Positions 1 to 9,317 of a DNA stretch of 64,000 nucleotides are shown here, in pieces. Position numbers and translations under genes: made by a program. The notes under the pieces are model-generated. The model did not search any database and was not told the DNA's origin. It was given only the letters and a program-made list of their open reading frames with translations. Source of the stretch: Niveibacterium umoris (GTDB taxonomy: Bacteria > Pseudomonadota > Gammaproteobacteria > Burkholderiales > Rhodocyclaceae). Numbering within the stretch: the first letter of the stretch is position 1; every line of letters starts with the position of its first letter. The stretch lies in assembly GCF_014197015.1 (NCBI RefSeq), contig NZ_JACIET010000001.1, positions 434,001 to 498,000 of the forward strand, given 5' to 3'.

Positions 1-506
1 TGGCCTTCGTGTTCGACGACGCGCACGCTCTCGACCACCCCGCATTCGTCACAGCGGGCCACCTGCACCGGTCTTGATGTGTCCGGGGCGCGGGTCGGAA
101 TGGTCGATGCTGGCCGCTGCTGCGCTTCTTCGCTGTGTGCGACTTCAATCGGCCTGGTTTTGCTGCTCTCGTGATGCTTCACCGGCTTGGTCGTCGTGTG
201 GGCGACTTCACGCGAGGGAACGTGTGCGGGTTTCATTTCAGCCGGGGCTTTGGCAGGACTTGCGACGGGTGCCGCGGGTTCGGACGCAGCAGCGACCGGC
301 GCGATGGGCGCGACCGGTGACGACACGGTGCTCCCGGGGGGCTGCGTTGCCATTGCATCGGATTGCGGCGCGCTGGCGTGGCCGATCGGCAATACGCCGG
401 TCAACGCGGCGATGCCGGTCAGACTGAACAGGGTGACAGAGCCGGCTGCGATCCACAGCATCGGATGCATGCGCGATGTTTGCGGCACGGTGTTGGGACT
501 GAGCAT
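1..506 (-). CDS. Glycine-zipper/SlyB-like envelope protein, N-terminal part (runs off the window)
   Basis: An open frame starts at an ATG at 506, with an AGGAGG ribosome site just upstream, and stays open to base 1, so the C-terminus is missing. The first ~40 residues hold one hydrophobic segment (about residues 16-38) after a short basic stretch, which fits a membrane anchor. A long Pro/Ala/Lys-rich linker follows, then a Cys-x2-Cys pair in a CDECGVVESVR-like motif near the cut end. That motif typically precedes the glycine-zipper 2TM domain in betaproteobacterial SlyB-like proteins. The glycine zipper itself would lie outside the window, so the family call is an inference. Codon use fits the neighbours. 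Confidence 0.7.
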   Translation of the reverse strand, partial: MLSPNTVPQTSRMHPMLWIAAGSVTLFSLTGIAALTGVLPIGHASAPQSDAMATQPPGSTVSSPVAPIAPVAAASEPAAPVASPAKAPAEMKPAHVPSREVAHTTTKPVKHHESSKTRPIEVAHSEEAQQRPASTIPTRAPDTSRPVQVARCDECGVVESVRVVEHEG

Positions 507-597
507 GACTGCCTCCTCGTTAGGGGTATGCAGTCACGATAACGCCGCGTGCGTCAAACAGAGGACAGGTGTTACGCACGCTTACATCTGTATCGCG

Positions 598-632
598 ATT
601 GCCACGCCGCCCATGACGGGGGCGTGGCGATC
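598..632 (-). terminator. Hairpin downstream of mnmC
   Basis: GCCACGCC (601-608) pairs with GGCGTGGC (621-628), and flanking bases extend the stem. It lies just past the mnmC stop codon. There is no U-tract, so it may be a weak or Rho-assisted terminator or only an mRNA 3' stabiliser. Confidence 0.35.
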
Positions 633-636
633 GGAT

Positions 637-2559
637 TCAGATTTCCGGAACCGGAGCGCTGCGGATCTTGCGGAACAGGAAGCGCGCCGGATCCACGCGA
701 TCGGCGAGGGACTCGGGCAAGGGCGAAGGTTCATTGGCGATGCGGCTCGCAACAAACTCGGCGAGCAGCGAACACCAGACCAGGCCTCGCGCGCCGAAGC
801 CTGAAAGCATGTAAAGGCCAGCGTGGCGCGGAACACTGGTGAGGTCGAATCCACGCCCGCTCATCACCGACGGCAACTCGCCGGCGATCGGCATGCGGTC
901 CAGCGAAACCGGGCGTTGCCCGACTCGCCCGCCGAGGCGGTCCATCGGCGCATTCCTGGCGAACCCCGGCAGCATTTTCTGCAGCTTGTCGAGGTTTTCA
1001 AGGTGATCGCCCAGGCGCACATGGGTCGACTCGTCGTCGGCGAAGAAGGTGGCCCCGGCGCTGGTCACGCCATCGATGGCTGGCGTCGCGTAGCCCTGAC
1101 CGCAGACCACGGTCTTGAGCGCCGGGACCGCATCTTCAGGCAGGTGCGTGACCTGGCCGCGGGCGATGCGCAAGGGCATCCAGTCCGCCAGCGCCAGGCG
1201 TTTTGCGTCGGCTGCGTTGGCCAGCACGATGACCGGCGCTTCCGCAATGACCTGACCCTCGCCGGTCACGGCGCGCCACATCTTTCCGACGCGTTGCAGT
1301 CGGGCGACCGTCACGCCGAAACGGCCGGTGATGCGACCCGGGAAGCGGGCGAGGTTGGCGACGCAGAGACTCGGTGGATTGATCCAGCCGCCCAGCTGGA
1401 AGTACCAGCCACCGAATGCGACCGGCACGCCGGCAATGCCTTCCGCATGCTTCTTGTCGACGTAGCGGACAAAATCCTGCGGCGCCTTGATCGCTTCGAC
1501 GACCTGGCGCTGCTTTTCTTCCTGCTCGGCGTCGCGTGCCAGATGCAGTACGCCACACGGCGCCCACTTGACCTTCAACTCTTCTGCCTGAAGGCCCTTG
1601 ATGTGACGCAGGCCGTACAGGAAGCCGGCGCGGGTGATCTGGAACAGGCGGCTGTCGTCGGCCGAGGGCAGCGGCCGGAACGCGCCGGCCAGATTGCCCG
1701 ATGCGCCCTGCGCCGGTTGTGGTGCGGACTCGAGCAACTGCACGTCCCAACCGCGGGCCGCGAGTCGCTCTGCCATCGAGGTTCCGGCGAGGCCGGCACC
1801 GATCACGATAGCCTTGCGCTCGGTCGGGGTCTGTCTGCGCTCAGAAATCGTCGTCGCGCGGCCGCACAGCATTTCGCGTTTGCCGCCGAAGCCGGCTTGC
1901 TTGTCGGTGAGGAATCCCGCCTCTGCGAGCGCGGTCCGCACCCAGGCGGAGACCGACCAGGTTGCGATGCGGGTTTCCGAGTGGGCTCGCTCCGCGAGCG
2001 CCTCGAATACAGCGGGTGACCACATGTCCGGGTTTTTTCCCGGTGCGAACCCGTCGAGATAGATCGCATCCGCCTGCGCATGCAGTTCGGGCAGCATCAT
2101 GTGGGCCTCGCCGAAGAGCAGGGTCAGGGTGACCAGGTCTTCGTCGAAGTGCAGGCGGTGGAAGCCCGGCATCTGCAGCGGCCATTGCGCACGCAGCTTG
2201 GCGGCGAGGTCCGGCGGGGCGCCGGACGCGGCATGTGCTTCGGCCAGATCCGAGACCGAAAACGGGTGCTTTTCCACCGAAATGAAATGCAGGCGGCGGC
2301 TGCGTTTCGGGTCCGTCCGCCAGGCTTCCCAGGTGGCGAGGAAATTGTGTCCGAGACCGAATCCGGTCTCGATGATCACGTAGTCCTCGAGGCCACGCCA
2401 GCCGGCAGGCAGCCCGCAGCCACCGAGGAACACATGACGCGCCTGTCCCATCGCCCCTGCGTGGGGGTGATACACGTCGTCGTACTTGATCGAGTACGGC
2501 GTGCCGTCTTCGCCGAAGTGGAGGCTCGCAGTATCGAGGGGGCGGTAGTCAGTGCTCAC
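637..2559 (-). CDS. mnmC: Bifunctional tRNA mnm5s2U biosynthesis enzyme MnmC
   Basis: This enzyme makes the last two steps of mnm5s2U34 in tRNA: FAD-dependent removal of the carboxymethyl group of cmnm5s2U, then SAM-dependent methylation. The N-terminal methyltransferase domain (about residues 1-235) shows the SAM-binding ETGFGLGHN motif at 64-72 and DGFAPGKNP at 169-177. The C-terminal FAD oxidoreductase domain starts with VIGAGLAGTS at about 252-261, a Rossmann GxGxxG. At 640 residues it has the usual length of the fused protein. It follows lysS by 33 bp on the same strand, giving a small translation-related group. Confidence 0.95.
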   Translation of the reverse strand: MSTDYRPLDTASLHFGEDGTPYSIKYDDVYHPHAGAMGQARHVFLGGCGLPAGWRGLEDYVIIETGFGLGHNFLATWEAWRTDPKRSRRLHFISVEKHPFSVSDLAEAHAASGAPPDLAAKLRAQWPLQMPGFHRLHFDEDLVTLTLLFGEAHMMLPELHAQADAIYLDGFAPGKNPDMWSPAVFEALAERAHSETRIATWSVSAWVRTALAEAGFLTDKQAGFGGKREMLCGRATTISERRQTPTERKAIVIGAGLAGTSMAERLAARGWDVQLLESAPQPAQGASGNLAGAFRPLPSADDSRLFQITRAGFLYGLRHIKGLQAEELKVKWAPCGVLHLARDAEQEEKQRQVVEAIKAPQDFVRYVDKKHAEGIAGVPVAFGGWYFQLGGWINPPSLCVANLARFPGRITGRFGVTVARLQRVGKMWRAVTGEGQVIAEAPVIVLANAADAKRLALADWMPLRIARGQVTHLPEDAVPALKTVVCGQGYATPAIDGVTSAGATFFADDESTHVRLGDHLENLDKLQKMLPGFARNAPMDRLGGRVGQRPVSLDRMPIAGELPSVMSGRGFDLTSVPRHAGLYMLSGFGARGLVWCSLLAEFVASRIANEPSPLPESLADRVDPARFLFRKIRSAPVPEI

Positions 2560-2592
2560 TCTGGGGTGCTCGCGTCGAACGGGTGGTCCAGA

Positions 2593-4101
2593 TTACTCCG
2601 GACGCATCTGCGGGAACAGGATGACGTCCCGGATTGCAGGGCTGTCGGTCAGCAGCATGACGAGGCGGTCAATGCCGATGCCGCAACCACCGGTTGGCGG
2701 CAGGCCGAATTCCAGCGCACGGACGTAATCGGCGTCGTAGTACATCGCTTCTTCGTCGCCAGCGTCCTTCGCCTTGACCTGCTCCAGGAAGCGCTCGGCC
2801 TGGTCTTCCGGATCGTTCAGCTCCGAGAATCCGTTGGCAATTTCGCGGCCGACGATGAACAGCTCGAAACGCTCGGTGATCTCGGGGCGCGTGTCGGACT
2901 TGCGGGCCAGCGGGCTGATCTCGGTCGGGTAGTCCACGATAAAGGTCGGCTCCCAGAGCTCGGCTTCGGTGTTCTCTTCGAACATCAGCAGTTGCAGCGT
3001 ACCCAGACCGACATCACCCTTCACCGGCACCTTCATCGCGGCAAGCTTGTCGCGCATCCAGGCCGCATCGTTGAGCTGCTCCATCGAGAAGCCCGGGTGG
3101 TACTTGTGGATCGCCTCGGCCATCGTCAGGCGATGGAAGGGCTTCGACAGGTCGAGTTCGCGACCCTGGTACTGGAATACCTCGGTGCCGAGCGCTTCGC
3201 GCGCCGCGTGGCGCAGCAGCCCTTCGGTGAAATTCATCAGGAGGTTGTAGTCGGCGTAGGCCTCGTAGAACTCCATCATCGTGAATTCGGGGTTGTGGCG
3301 CGGCGACAGGCCTTCATTCCGGAAGTTGCGGTTGATCTCGAAGACCTTCTCGAAGCCCCCGACCACCAGGCGCTTGAGGTAGAGCTCCGGCGCGATGCGC
3401 AAGAACAGTTCCATGTCCAGCGCGTTGTGATGGGTGACGAAGGGCTTTGCCGCTGCGCCGCCCGGGATCGGATGCATCATCGGCGTTTCGACTTCCAGGA
3501 AGCCGTGACCGCTCATGTAGTTGCGGATCGACTGTACAAGGCGGCTGCGCGCAACGAAGGTGTAACGCGACTCTTCCGAAGTGATCAGGTCGAGGTAACG
3601 CTGGCGGTACTTGGTTTCGACGTCCGTCAGGCCCTTGTGCTTTTCCGGCAGCGGGCGGAGGCACTTGCTCAGAAGCCGGATCTCGGCGGCCTTCACCGAC
3701 AGCTCGCCGGTCTTGGTCTTGAAGATCGTGCCGACGCAGCCGACGATGTCGCCCATGTCCCAGGTCTTGAAGTCGGCGTATGCATCTTCACCGATCGCGT
3801 CGCGGGTAACGTAAAGCTGGATGCGGCCGGACAGATCCTGCACCGTGATGAACGAAGCTTTCCCCATCACCCGCTTGAGCATGATGCGGCCGGCCACCTT
3901 GACTTCGACCGGGTTGGCTTCGAGGGTCTCGTTGTCTTTCTCGCCGTACAACTCGTCCAGTTTGCCGGCGGTATTCTCACGACGGAAATCGTTGGGATAG
4001 GCCTTGCCGGTCTCGCGCCATTTCGCGAGCTTGGCGCGGCGCTCCGCGATGATGTGGTTTTCGTCCTGGGCCGGGATCTGGGAGTCGTTGTTTTCGGACA
4101 T
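2593..4101 (-). CDS. lysS: Lysyl-tRNA synthetase, class II
   Basis: The enzyme charges tRNA-Lys in the cytoplasm. The 502-residue protein has the N-terminal OB-fold anticodon-binding domain (about 65-170, including [11 protein letters not shown]). It also has the class II catalytic core with motif 2 ([23 protein letters not shown]) and the C-terminal motif 3 ([13 protein letters not shown] followed by RDVILFP). The start codon is the ATG at 4101, giving the typical MSENN-type N-terminus. In many betaproteobacteria lysS directly follows prfB. Here a GGDEF gene and an SMC module lie between them on the same strand. Confidence 0.97.
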   Translation of the reverse strand: MSENNDSQIPAQDENHIIAERRAKLAKWRETGKAYPNDFRRENTAGKLDELYGEKDNETLEANPVEVKVAGRIMLKRVMGKASFITVQDLSGRIQLYVTRDAIGEDAYADFKTWDMGDIVGCVGTIFKTKTGELSVKAAEIRLLSKCLRPLPEKHKGLTDVETKYRQRYLDLITSEESRYTFVARSRLVQSIRNYMSGHGFLEVETPMMHPIPGGAAAKPFVTHHNALDMELFLRIAPELYLKRLVVGGFEKVFEINRNFRNEGLSPRHNPEFTMMEFYEAYADYNLLMNFTEGLLRHAAREALGTEVFQYQGRELDLSKPFHRLTMAEAIHKYHPGFSMEQLNDAAWMRDKLAAMKVPVKGDVGLGTLQLLMFEENTEAELWEPTFIVDYPTEISPLARKSDTRPEITERFELFIVGREIANGFSELNDPEDQAERFLEQVKAKDAGDEEAMYYDADYVRALEFGLPPTGGCGIGIDRLVMLLTDSPAIRDVILFPQMRPE

Positions 4102-4358
4102 GGCGGAAGCTCAAGGCAAGGCACGCGACCGCCCACGCAACGTGGCGATCCGGGGCAAGGGTGCCCCACGGTGCAAAGTCTTGAATTTTGACATATTCCT
4201 GCGCCGAAGTGGCCGTCGGATAAGGCTTGCGCCATTGCAGGCCGTGGCTTCTCGGCGCACGGCAGCAGGAACGGTGATTGGACGAAGGGGTGAAACAAGG
4301 GCGGCGCCGGATTCGGCGTCAAGCAGACGTGCCACGTCACCGCGTCGGCTGCGCGGCC
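4102..4358. other. Intergenic region upstream of lysS
   Basis: No credible gene is seen in these 257 bases. A short perfect inverted repeat, GGGGCA (4152-4157) with TGCCCC (4162-4167), lies about 50 bp upstream of the lysS start. It could be a weak terminator of the GGDEF transcript or part of the lysS leader. No convincing promoter could be assigned by eye. Confidence 0.4.
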
Positions 4359-5462
4359 TCAATCGAACAGCGCGTCGATATCCGCCTGCAACTCGGTATT
4401 GTTGTCGGTTTGCTTCGGCCCCTCGATCAGCCCGCGGTCGACCAGATCTTCATAACAATTGACCTGGTTGCGCCCATTTTCTTTCGAGAAATACAGCGCT
4501 TCATCTGCGTGACCGAGCATTTCGGCGGGCGGTAGAGAGGGATTGATGCGGGTATAGCCCGCCGAAGCGGTCACTTGTCCGACCTGCGGGAATTCGTGGG
4601 TTTCGACGGCCTCACGGAAGCGCTCGAAAATTGCCCGCGCGTCCGTCTCGCTGGTGTTACGCAGCAACACCACGAACTCCTCGCCACCGAAACGGAACAG
4701 CTTGTCGCGCTGGCGGAACGAGTGCTTCATCAGTTCGGCCACGCGCAGCAGTACTTCGTCGCCGAACAGGTGGCCGAAGGTGTCGTTGATGCGCTTGAAC
4801 TTGTCGATGTCGATCACACCCAGCCATGAAGGCCGGTCCGCCGCGTCTTCCTGCCGGCGTTCCGGGTTGGCCTGCTGCGAACGACCGACGCTTGCGATGA
4901 AGCGATCGAAGTTTTCATCAAAAGTCTTGCGGTTGAGCAGGTGGGTGAGCGTGTCGAGTTCGGCGTAATCGAGCAGGTCGAGTTGATTCTGATAAAAGTG
5001 GGCGACATGCAGGAACGCATCGCGCACGCGCGGTTCGGGTGCGGCATTGCTGGTGGCAACCAGCAGGGCGTGTGGATTGCCGGGATCGCCCATCGCCAGC
5101 GCGAGTCGGTAGTTCCCTTCGTCGTTTTCTTCGGCAACGCCATCGCGCGAACGGATCGCGGTATCAAGGAAACTGTCGTCATGCAGCGCGACCGGTGGAT
5201 GTTCCTCGTCTTCGTTTGCGACATGTTCGCCGCTTTGCGTCGCGACCGCCACGATCGCGCCGACCGGGCCGCTGGGCGAGGCACTGACCGCGTATAGCGT
5301 GACTCCCGAGGCGCCGAGCACGTCGCGCATCGCGGTGACGAGGCGCAAGGTCATCTGCTCGCGGTCGCGGCTGGACGACATGGCCCGCACCTGCCCGAGC
5401 AGTTTGAACATGCTCTGGTCAGGTGCTCCGGCGAGGCTGGCAAGTCCCTTTTTATCGCTCAT
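4359..5462 (-). CDS. GGDEF-domain protein, probable diguanylate cyclase
   Basis: This probably makes c-di-GMP from two GTP. The 367-residue protein has no membrane segment. The N-terminal half (about 20-160) looks GAF-like, with a conserved-looking sensory fold but no recognisable ligand residues. The C-terminal GGDEF domain (about 170-335) carries an intact GGEEF active-site loop at 259-263. It is preceded by RQRD at the spacing of the RxxD inhibitory site, so product inhibition is likely. A short acidic tail follows. It lies 58 bp downstream of the SMC-like gene on the same strand, but nothing ties the functions together. Confidence 0.9.
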   Translation of the reverse strand: MSDKKGLASLAGAPDQSMFKLLGQVRAMSSSRDREQMTLRLVTAMRDVLGASGVTLYAVSASPSGPVGAIVAVATQSGEHVANEDEEHPPVALHDDSFLDTAIRSRDGVAEENDEGNYRLALAMGDPGNPHALLVATSNAAPEPRVRDAFLHVAHFYQNQLDLLDYAELDTLTHLLNRKTFDENFDRFIASVGRSQQANPERRQEDAADRPSWLGVIDIDKFKRINDTFGHLFGDEVLLRVAELMKHSFRQRDKLFRFGGEEFVVLLRNTSETDARAIFERFREAVETHEFPQVGQVTASAGYTRINPSLPPAEMLGHADEALYFSKENGRNQVNCYEDLVDRGLIEGPKQTDNNTELQADIDALFD

Positions 5463-5520
5463 GTCTGCGCTGGCGGTGTGGATTAGTCACTTATCGGCAA
5501 TGTTTGCGCCGGCTTGAGGG

Positions 5521-8310
5521 CTAGATTTCGCGTCGTAGCACGCCGATCGGAGGCGCCCAGTCCTCGCCGCCCTTCTTCTTGCGGGTCACCAGGGTCAACT
5601 GGGCGGGCTGGAAGACGTTCGCATTGTGCGTAACCGGCGTGGTGATCAGGTATTGCGCCCGCGTCGCGCGCAGGAAGGCGCCGACACGGTCGATGTTGGC
5701 CACATCAAGGTGCGCGAAGGGTTCATCGATGAAGACGAAGCCGCCGGGCCGTGCGTCGTCCATCAGCAGCGCGACGAGCAGGATCATCGACTTCATCACC
5801 TGCTGGCCGCCCGAGGCTTCGCCGTCGTTGAGCGTCTGGATGCCCTTCTGGTCGAAGTCGAACTGCACCTCAAGGCCTGCGGTGTGCAGTGCGAGGTCGT
5901 CATTTTCCAGCAACGGCGTGGGGCATTCGACATGGATGCCGGCGAGGTCGCCGAGCGCGCGCAGGTTCTTGCCGTACTGGCGGACCGTGGCACGCAGCTT
6001 CGCGATATAGGCCGAGCGCGCGTCATCGACCAGCACCCGGGTGCGTTCGCAGTAGGCATTGCGTTCGCCATAGTCGCGTTCGCGGGCGTCGAGTTCGAGC
6101 TTGAGCTTGTCACGCACGATCAGCACTTGCTCATCGGTCGCCCAGTCGCCTTCGGTCAGGCGTCGTTTGAGGCGGGCCAGTTCGTTGCGGGCGCCGGCGA
6201 GACCGTTGAACTGTTCGGCAAGCCCGGCCTGAGTCTCCGCGGCCAGCCAGTGGCGCGGCATGCCGCGGCGCTTGCTGCGCAGGCGCATCAGGCGCGCAGC
6301 CTGTTCCAGCCGCTGCGGGCGGGCATCGGCGTTCAGCCGGACCAGCGCTTCGCGCGCGACGCGTTCTTCGTCGCGGCGACGGTTGGTTTCGATGTCGACG
6401 CCGCGCAGGCTTTCCTCGCAGCGTTGAACCTCGGCTTTCGCTGCGTCGCGATCCCGTTCGGCCTGTGCCAGCGCGGCGCGTGCCGCGGGCAACTCGTTCG
6501 CGGCGGCCTCGAACTCCGGCGCGCGCGCCAGCATCAGCTCGGCGGCCTGCAGGCCCAGCAGCTTCTCGCGACAAGCGCGCAGGCGGGCATCGGCCTCGTC
6601 CTGGCGTTTCTGGGCTGCCTGCAAGCGGGCATCCAGATCGCGGACTTCGGTATTGAGGTTGTCGACGCGGGCGGTGCGGGCCAGTGCGCCGAACCAGAAT
6701 TCGTGCGGAACCCCTAGGTGGCGAGCGCCGCGGCGTTCGCGGTGATAACCGTCGGGCGTGATCCAGTCCTGATCCTTGGGCAGCTTGCGCGCCGCGTCGG
6801 CGCTTTCGATCCGGCGGATGCGGTTGAGCAGGTCGGCCAGCCAGCGCGGCGGGTCGCCGGCAAAGCGCACGACTTCGAGCAGGCTGCCGGGCATCGGGCC
6901 CGGGCAGGGCGCGCGTTCGGCAACCAGGAAGTGGCGGAAACGTTCCCGCTCGCCCAGCGCCCAGGCTTCGTACCGATCGTCTTCGCGTTCGAGCAGCAGC
7001 AGCGAACGGTAGGGGCGCAGGATCGCCTCGACCGCACCTTGCCAGGCCGGGTCGGTGACCTCGGTGATCTCGGCCAGTGCGACATGTTCGATGCCGGCAG
7101 CGCTCAGTTCGCCACGGAAGCGGCGCACATCCGCTTCCTGCGGCGGGCCTGCCTTGTCGCGTGCCTGGCGCAGTTGTTCGGTGACTTCCTCGAAGCGCGC
7201 CTTGAGCGCACGCACTTCGCTGCGCGCGGTGTCGGCGGCGGCGAAGGCGGCGGAGGCCTCTTCCTCGCTGGCGACGGCGTCGGCGCCATGCTCGCGGCCA
7301 ACCCGTTCGCGCAGGGCATCGCGTTCGGACACAAGGCGCTCCAGGTCGCGCAGGCGGTCGCGTGCGGCCAGCCAGACATGCTCGTGTTCGGCCAGTGCGG
7401 CCTTGGCATGGCTGACCTGTTCCTTCGCGCCGCCGCGTTCGACGTCCAGTTCCGCCAGGCGTGCCTGAGCGCGGGCCAGGCTGGCGACGCGCTCACGGGT
7501 TTCTACCTTGTCGCCCCGCAGCTTGGCGCGGGCCTCGCCGGTTTCGCGGACGAGTTCGGCCACTTCCAGGCGCGGAATGATCTCGGCTTCGAGCGCTTGC
7601 GTTTCGCGTGCAAGGTCGCGCCATTCCAGATATCGGTCCGCTTCCAGACGCTTGGCTTCGGCCTGTGCGCGCAGCTTTTCGAGGTCCAGCGCCAGCGATT
7701 CGAGTTCGCGTAGCGCCGTCTGCTGCTCCGAGCGGGCGGCCTGGTAGTTGTCCAGCACTTCCTTGTCGCCGAACACGTCGAAGACCAGGTCGAGCAGCGC
7801 CCGCGGCGTGTATTCGCAGAGCTTGTCGGTGTCGCCTTGCTCCAGCGCCAGCACCTTGGCGATGGCCGGGGTCAGGCCGGCGTAGGCCAGTCGCGTCTGG
7901 TAGTCGCGCAGGCCGGCCCATTGCGTGGATTCGTCGAGCACTTCGATCGGCACGATGCCGTCTTCGATCACGTATTCGCGGATCCAGTCGCCACCAGCGC
8001 GCTTGATGCGGCAGGCGAGCGTGATGTCGTCCTTCAGGCAGGGGAAGAAGGGGCGTTTGCCGGTCGGGCCCGGGCGGTTGGCCACCGTGGCGCGGATCCA
8101 CGCGACGCCCGCATTCGCGCGGCGCACGTAACGGCGGAATTCCCGCTTGCCGGAACAACGCAGCGCGAACAGCGTACGCAGCGCGTCGAGCAGGGTCGTC
8201 TTGCCCGAGCCGTTGGGGCCGACGATGGTGATGATCTGGGCATCCAGCGGCACCGTGAAGCGGCGCCAGAAATCCCAGTGAACCAGTTCGATTTCGCGGA
8301 TGTGGAACAT
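5521..8310 (-). CDS. SMC/MukB-like ATPase (MksB-type), condensin-like
   Basis: This 929-residue protein has full SMC/Rad50 architecture. Walker A GPNGSGKT is at 31-38, and a Q-loop region (LEQGD near 156-160) follows. There are coiled coils at about 190-390 and 550-760 and a central hinge-like globular region at about 400-545. The C-terminal head has an ABC signature SGGQQVMKSM at 833-842, Walker B GFVFIDEP at 857-864 and D-loop HLD at 867-869. It is shorter than MukB and close to the size of MksB or Wadjet JetC. It follows the winged-helix gene by 5 bp and is the last gene of a four-gene unit. The order kleisin-like, MksE-like, SMC matches MksFEB. The specific family is inferred, since the hinge is divergent. 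Confidence 0.75.
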   Translation of the reverse strand: MFHIREIELVHWDFWRRFTVPLDAQIITIVGPNGSGKTTLLDALRTLFALRCSGKREFRRYVRRANAGVAWIRATVANRPGPTGKRPFFPCLKDDITLACRIKRAGGDWIREYVIEDGIVPIEVLDESTQWAGLRDYQTRLAYAGLTPAIAKVLALEQGDTDKLCEYTPRALLDLVFDVFGDKEVLDNYQAARSEQQTALRELESLALDLEKLRAQAEAKRLEADRYLEWRDLARETQALEAEIIPRLEVAELVRETGEARAKLRGDKVETRERVASLARAQARLAELDVERGGAKEQVSHAKAALAEHEHVWLAARDRLRDLERLVSERDALRERVGREHGADAVASEEEASAAFAAADTARSEVRALKARFEEVTEQLRQARDKAGPPQEADVRRFRGELSAAGIEHVALAEITEVTDPAWQGAVEAILRPYRSLLLLEREDDRYEAWALGERERFRHFLVAERAPCPGPMPGSLLEVVRFAGDPPRWLADLLNRIRRIESADAARKLPKDQDWITPDGYHRERRGARHLGVPHEFWFGALARTARVDNLNTEVRDLDARLQAAQKRQDEADARLRACREKLLGLQAAELMLARAPEFEAAANELPAARAALAQAERDRDAAKAEVQRCEESLRGVDIETNRRRDEERVAREALVRLNADARPQRLEQAARLMRLRSKRRGMPRHWLAAETQAGLAEQFNGLAGARNELARLKRRLTEGDWATDEQVLIVRDKLKLELDARERDYGERNAYCERTRVLVDDARSAYIAKLRATVRQYGKNLRALGDLAGIHVECPTPLLENDDLALHTAGLEVQFDFDQKGIQTLNDGEASGGQQVMKSMILLVALLMDDARPGGFVFIDEPFAHLDVANIDRVGAFLRATRAQYLITTPVTHNANVFQPAQLTLVTRKKKGGEDWAPPIGVLRREI

Positions 8311-8315
8311 GCGGG

Positions 8316-9026
8316 TCAGGCGTCTTCTGTGTGATCGGGGGCGCTGCTGTCGGCAGGTTCGTCTTCTTCGGTCTCTTCGTCGAGCGAGGGCACGCTGTGC
8401 CCCGCCGCGGCCAGCACGTCGGCGAGCGTGCCATTGACGATGCGGTCGGCGAGCACGCGGTAGTCGAGCAGTACGTCGAGCAGCGGCCCTTCATGGATCA
8501 TGTTGTTGCGGCGTTCGATGAACCCGAGGCGGGCGAGCTTGCCGAGTGCGAAGTTGCGCACCTTGGTCTTTCCACCGAGCTGGCTGCCGAAGTCGGCGAG
8601 TAGCGACGCCTCGGAAATTGCGCCGGAGACTTCCTCGCCGTGGGTGATGGGTTTTTCCTGGCCGAACATGTCGTTCTGGCCATCGTCGTCGCGCTGGCGC
8701 CGGCCCAGCTGCCGTTCGCGCTTGGGCAGGATGATCAGCGCCCAGATCACGATCAGCAGCGCGATCTCGTCGCGCGTCAGGCCCATCGTGCTGGCTTGGT
8801 AGTCGCGGCCGCCGAACACGGCGTCGAGCATGTCTTCCTTCAGCCCCACCGCGACATGGGCCGCGAAGGGGTTATCCAGCAAGGTCAGGCCAACCTGAGC
8901 CAGCCGATGCTCGAGTTCATGCCGGAAGGTCTCGTCCACCAGCGCGCGCTTGACCTGCGCATCAGTGCGCGGCAGCCAGCGGTGCGCCAGCAGGCGGGCG
9001 GTGAGGGTGGTGATGTCGTGTTCCAT
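8316..9026 (-). CDS. MksE/MukE-like winged-helix partner of the SMC protein
   Basis: This 236-residue protein is predicted to be the second non-SMC subunit of the complex. It is mostly helical. It has a winged-helix-like N-terminal half, a hydrophobic helix (about 90-102, LLIVIWALIILPKRE) and a second winged-helix-like part near 140-195 (KVRNFALGKLARLGFIERR). It ends in an acidic, disordered-looking tail. The assignment rests on size, fold pattern and place between the kleisin-like and SMC genes rather than on signature residues. It lies 6 bp after the DUF1294 gene and 5 bp before the ATPase gene, so co-translation is likely. Confidence 0.6.
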   Translation of the reverse strand: MEHDITTLTARLLAHRWLPRTDAQVKRALVDETFRHELEHRLAQVGLTLLDNPFAAHVAVGLKEDMLDAVFGGRDYQASTMGLTRDEIALLIVIWALIILPKRERQLGRRQRDDDGQNDMFGQEKPITHGEEVSGAISEASLLADFGSQLGGKTKVRNFALGKLARLGFIERRNNMIHEGPLLDVLLDYRVLADRIVNGTLADVLAAAGHSVPSLDEETEEDEPADSSAPDHTEDA

Positions 9027-9032
9027 GGCGCC

Positions 9033-9317
9033 TCAGTGCTGCGCGAGAAGGGCGGGCGCGAGGTACGCGGCCGCGGCGAGGTTGGTGACCACGGTCAGCC
9101 AGAAGCCGATCTGGAAAGAGACTTTGCGGGTCTTGTGGCGGAACAGTTGCTGCGCGAGCAGACCGCCGGGCCAGCCGCCGGCAAGGTCGATCAGGTGCAG
9201 GGTGGCTTCGGGGGTACGCCGAGCGCCACGGAATGCGGCGCGTTTGTCGCGGGCATAGGTGGCCGCCGACACGATGCTGAGCAAGCCGTAGAGGGTGATG
9301 AGGGTCGGCACGATCAC
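9033..9317 (-). CDS. DUF1294 small membrane protein
   Basis: This is a 94-residue protein with two hydrophobic segments (about 3-19 and 70-90). Between them is the DUF1294 core: YARDKRAAFRGARRTPE, then HLIDLAGGWPGG and FRHKTRKVSFQ. The family has no established function. The start is a GTG at 9317 that overlaps the upstream stop as GTGA, so it is translationally coupled to the kleisin-like gene. Its place inside an SMC-type operon, with 6 bp to the next gene, is unusual. It may be a passenger or a membrane-linked accessory. Confidence 0.85.
   Translation of the reverse strand: MIVPTLITLYGLLSIVSAATYARDKRAAFRGARRTPEATLHLIDLAGGWPGGLLAQQLFRHKTRKVSFQIGFWLTVVTNLAAAAYLAPALLAQH

Noticed and set aside
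2080..4191. A 703-codon open frame on the plus strand opposite mnmC and lysS
   Set aside because: It is antisense to lysS along nearly its whole length. lysS has all aminoacyl-tRNA synthetase motifs. The antisense product is low-complexity and His/Arg/Leu-rich, as GC-rich shadow frames are.
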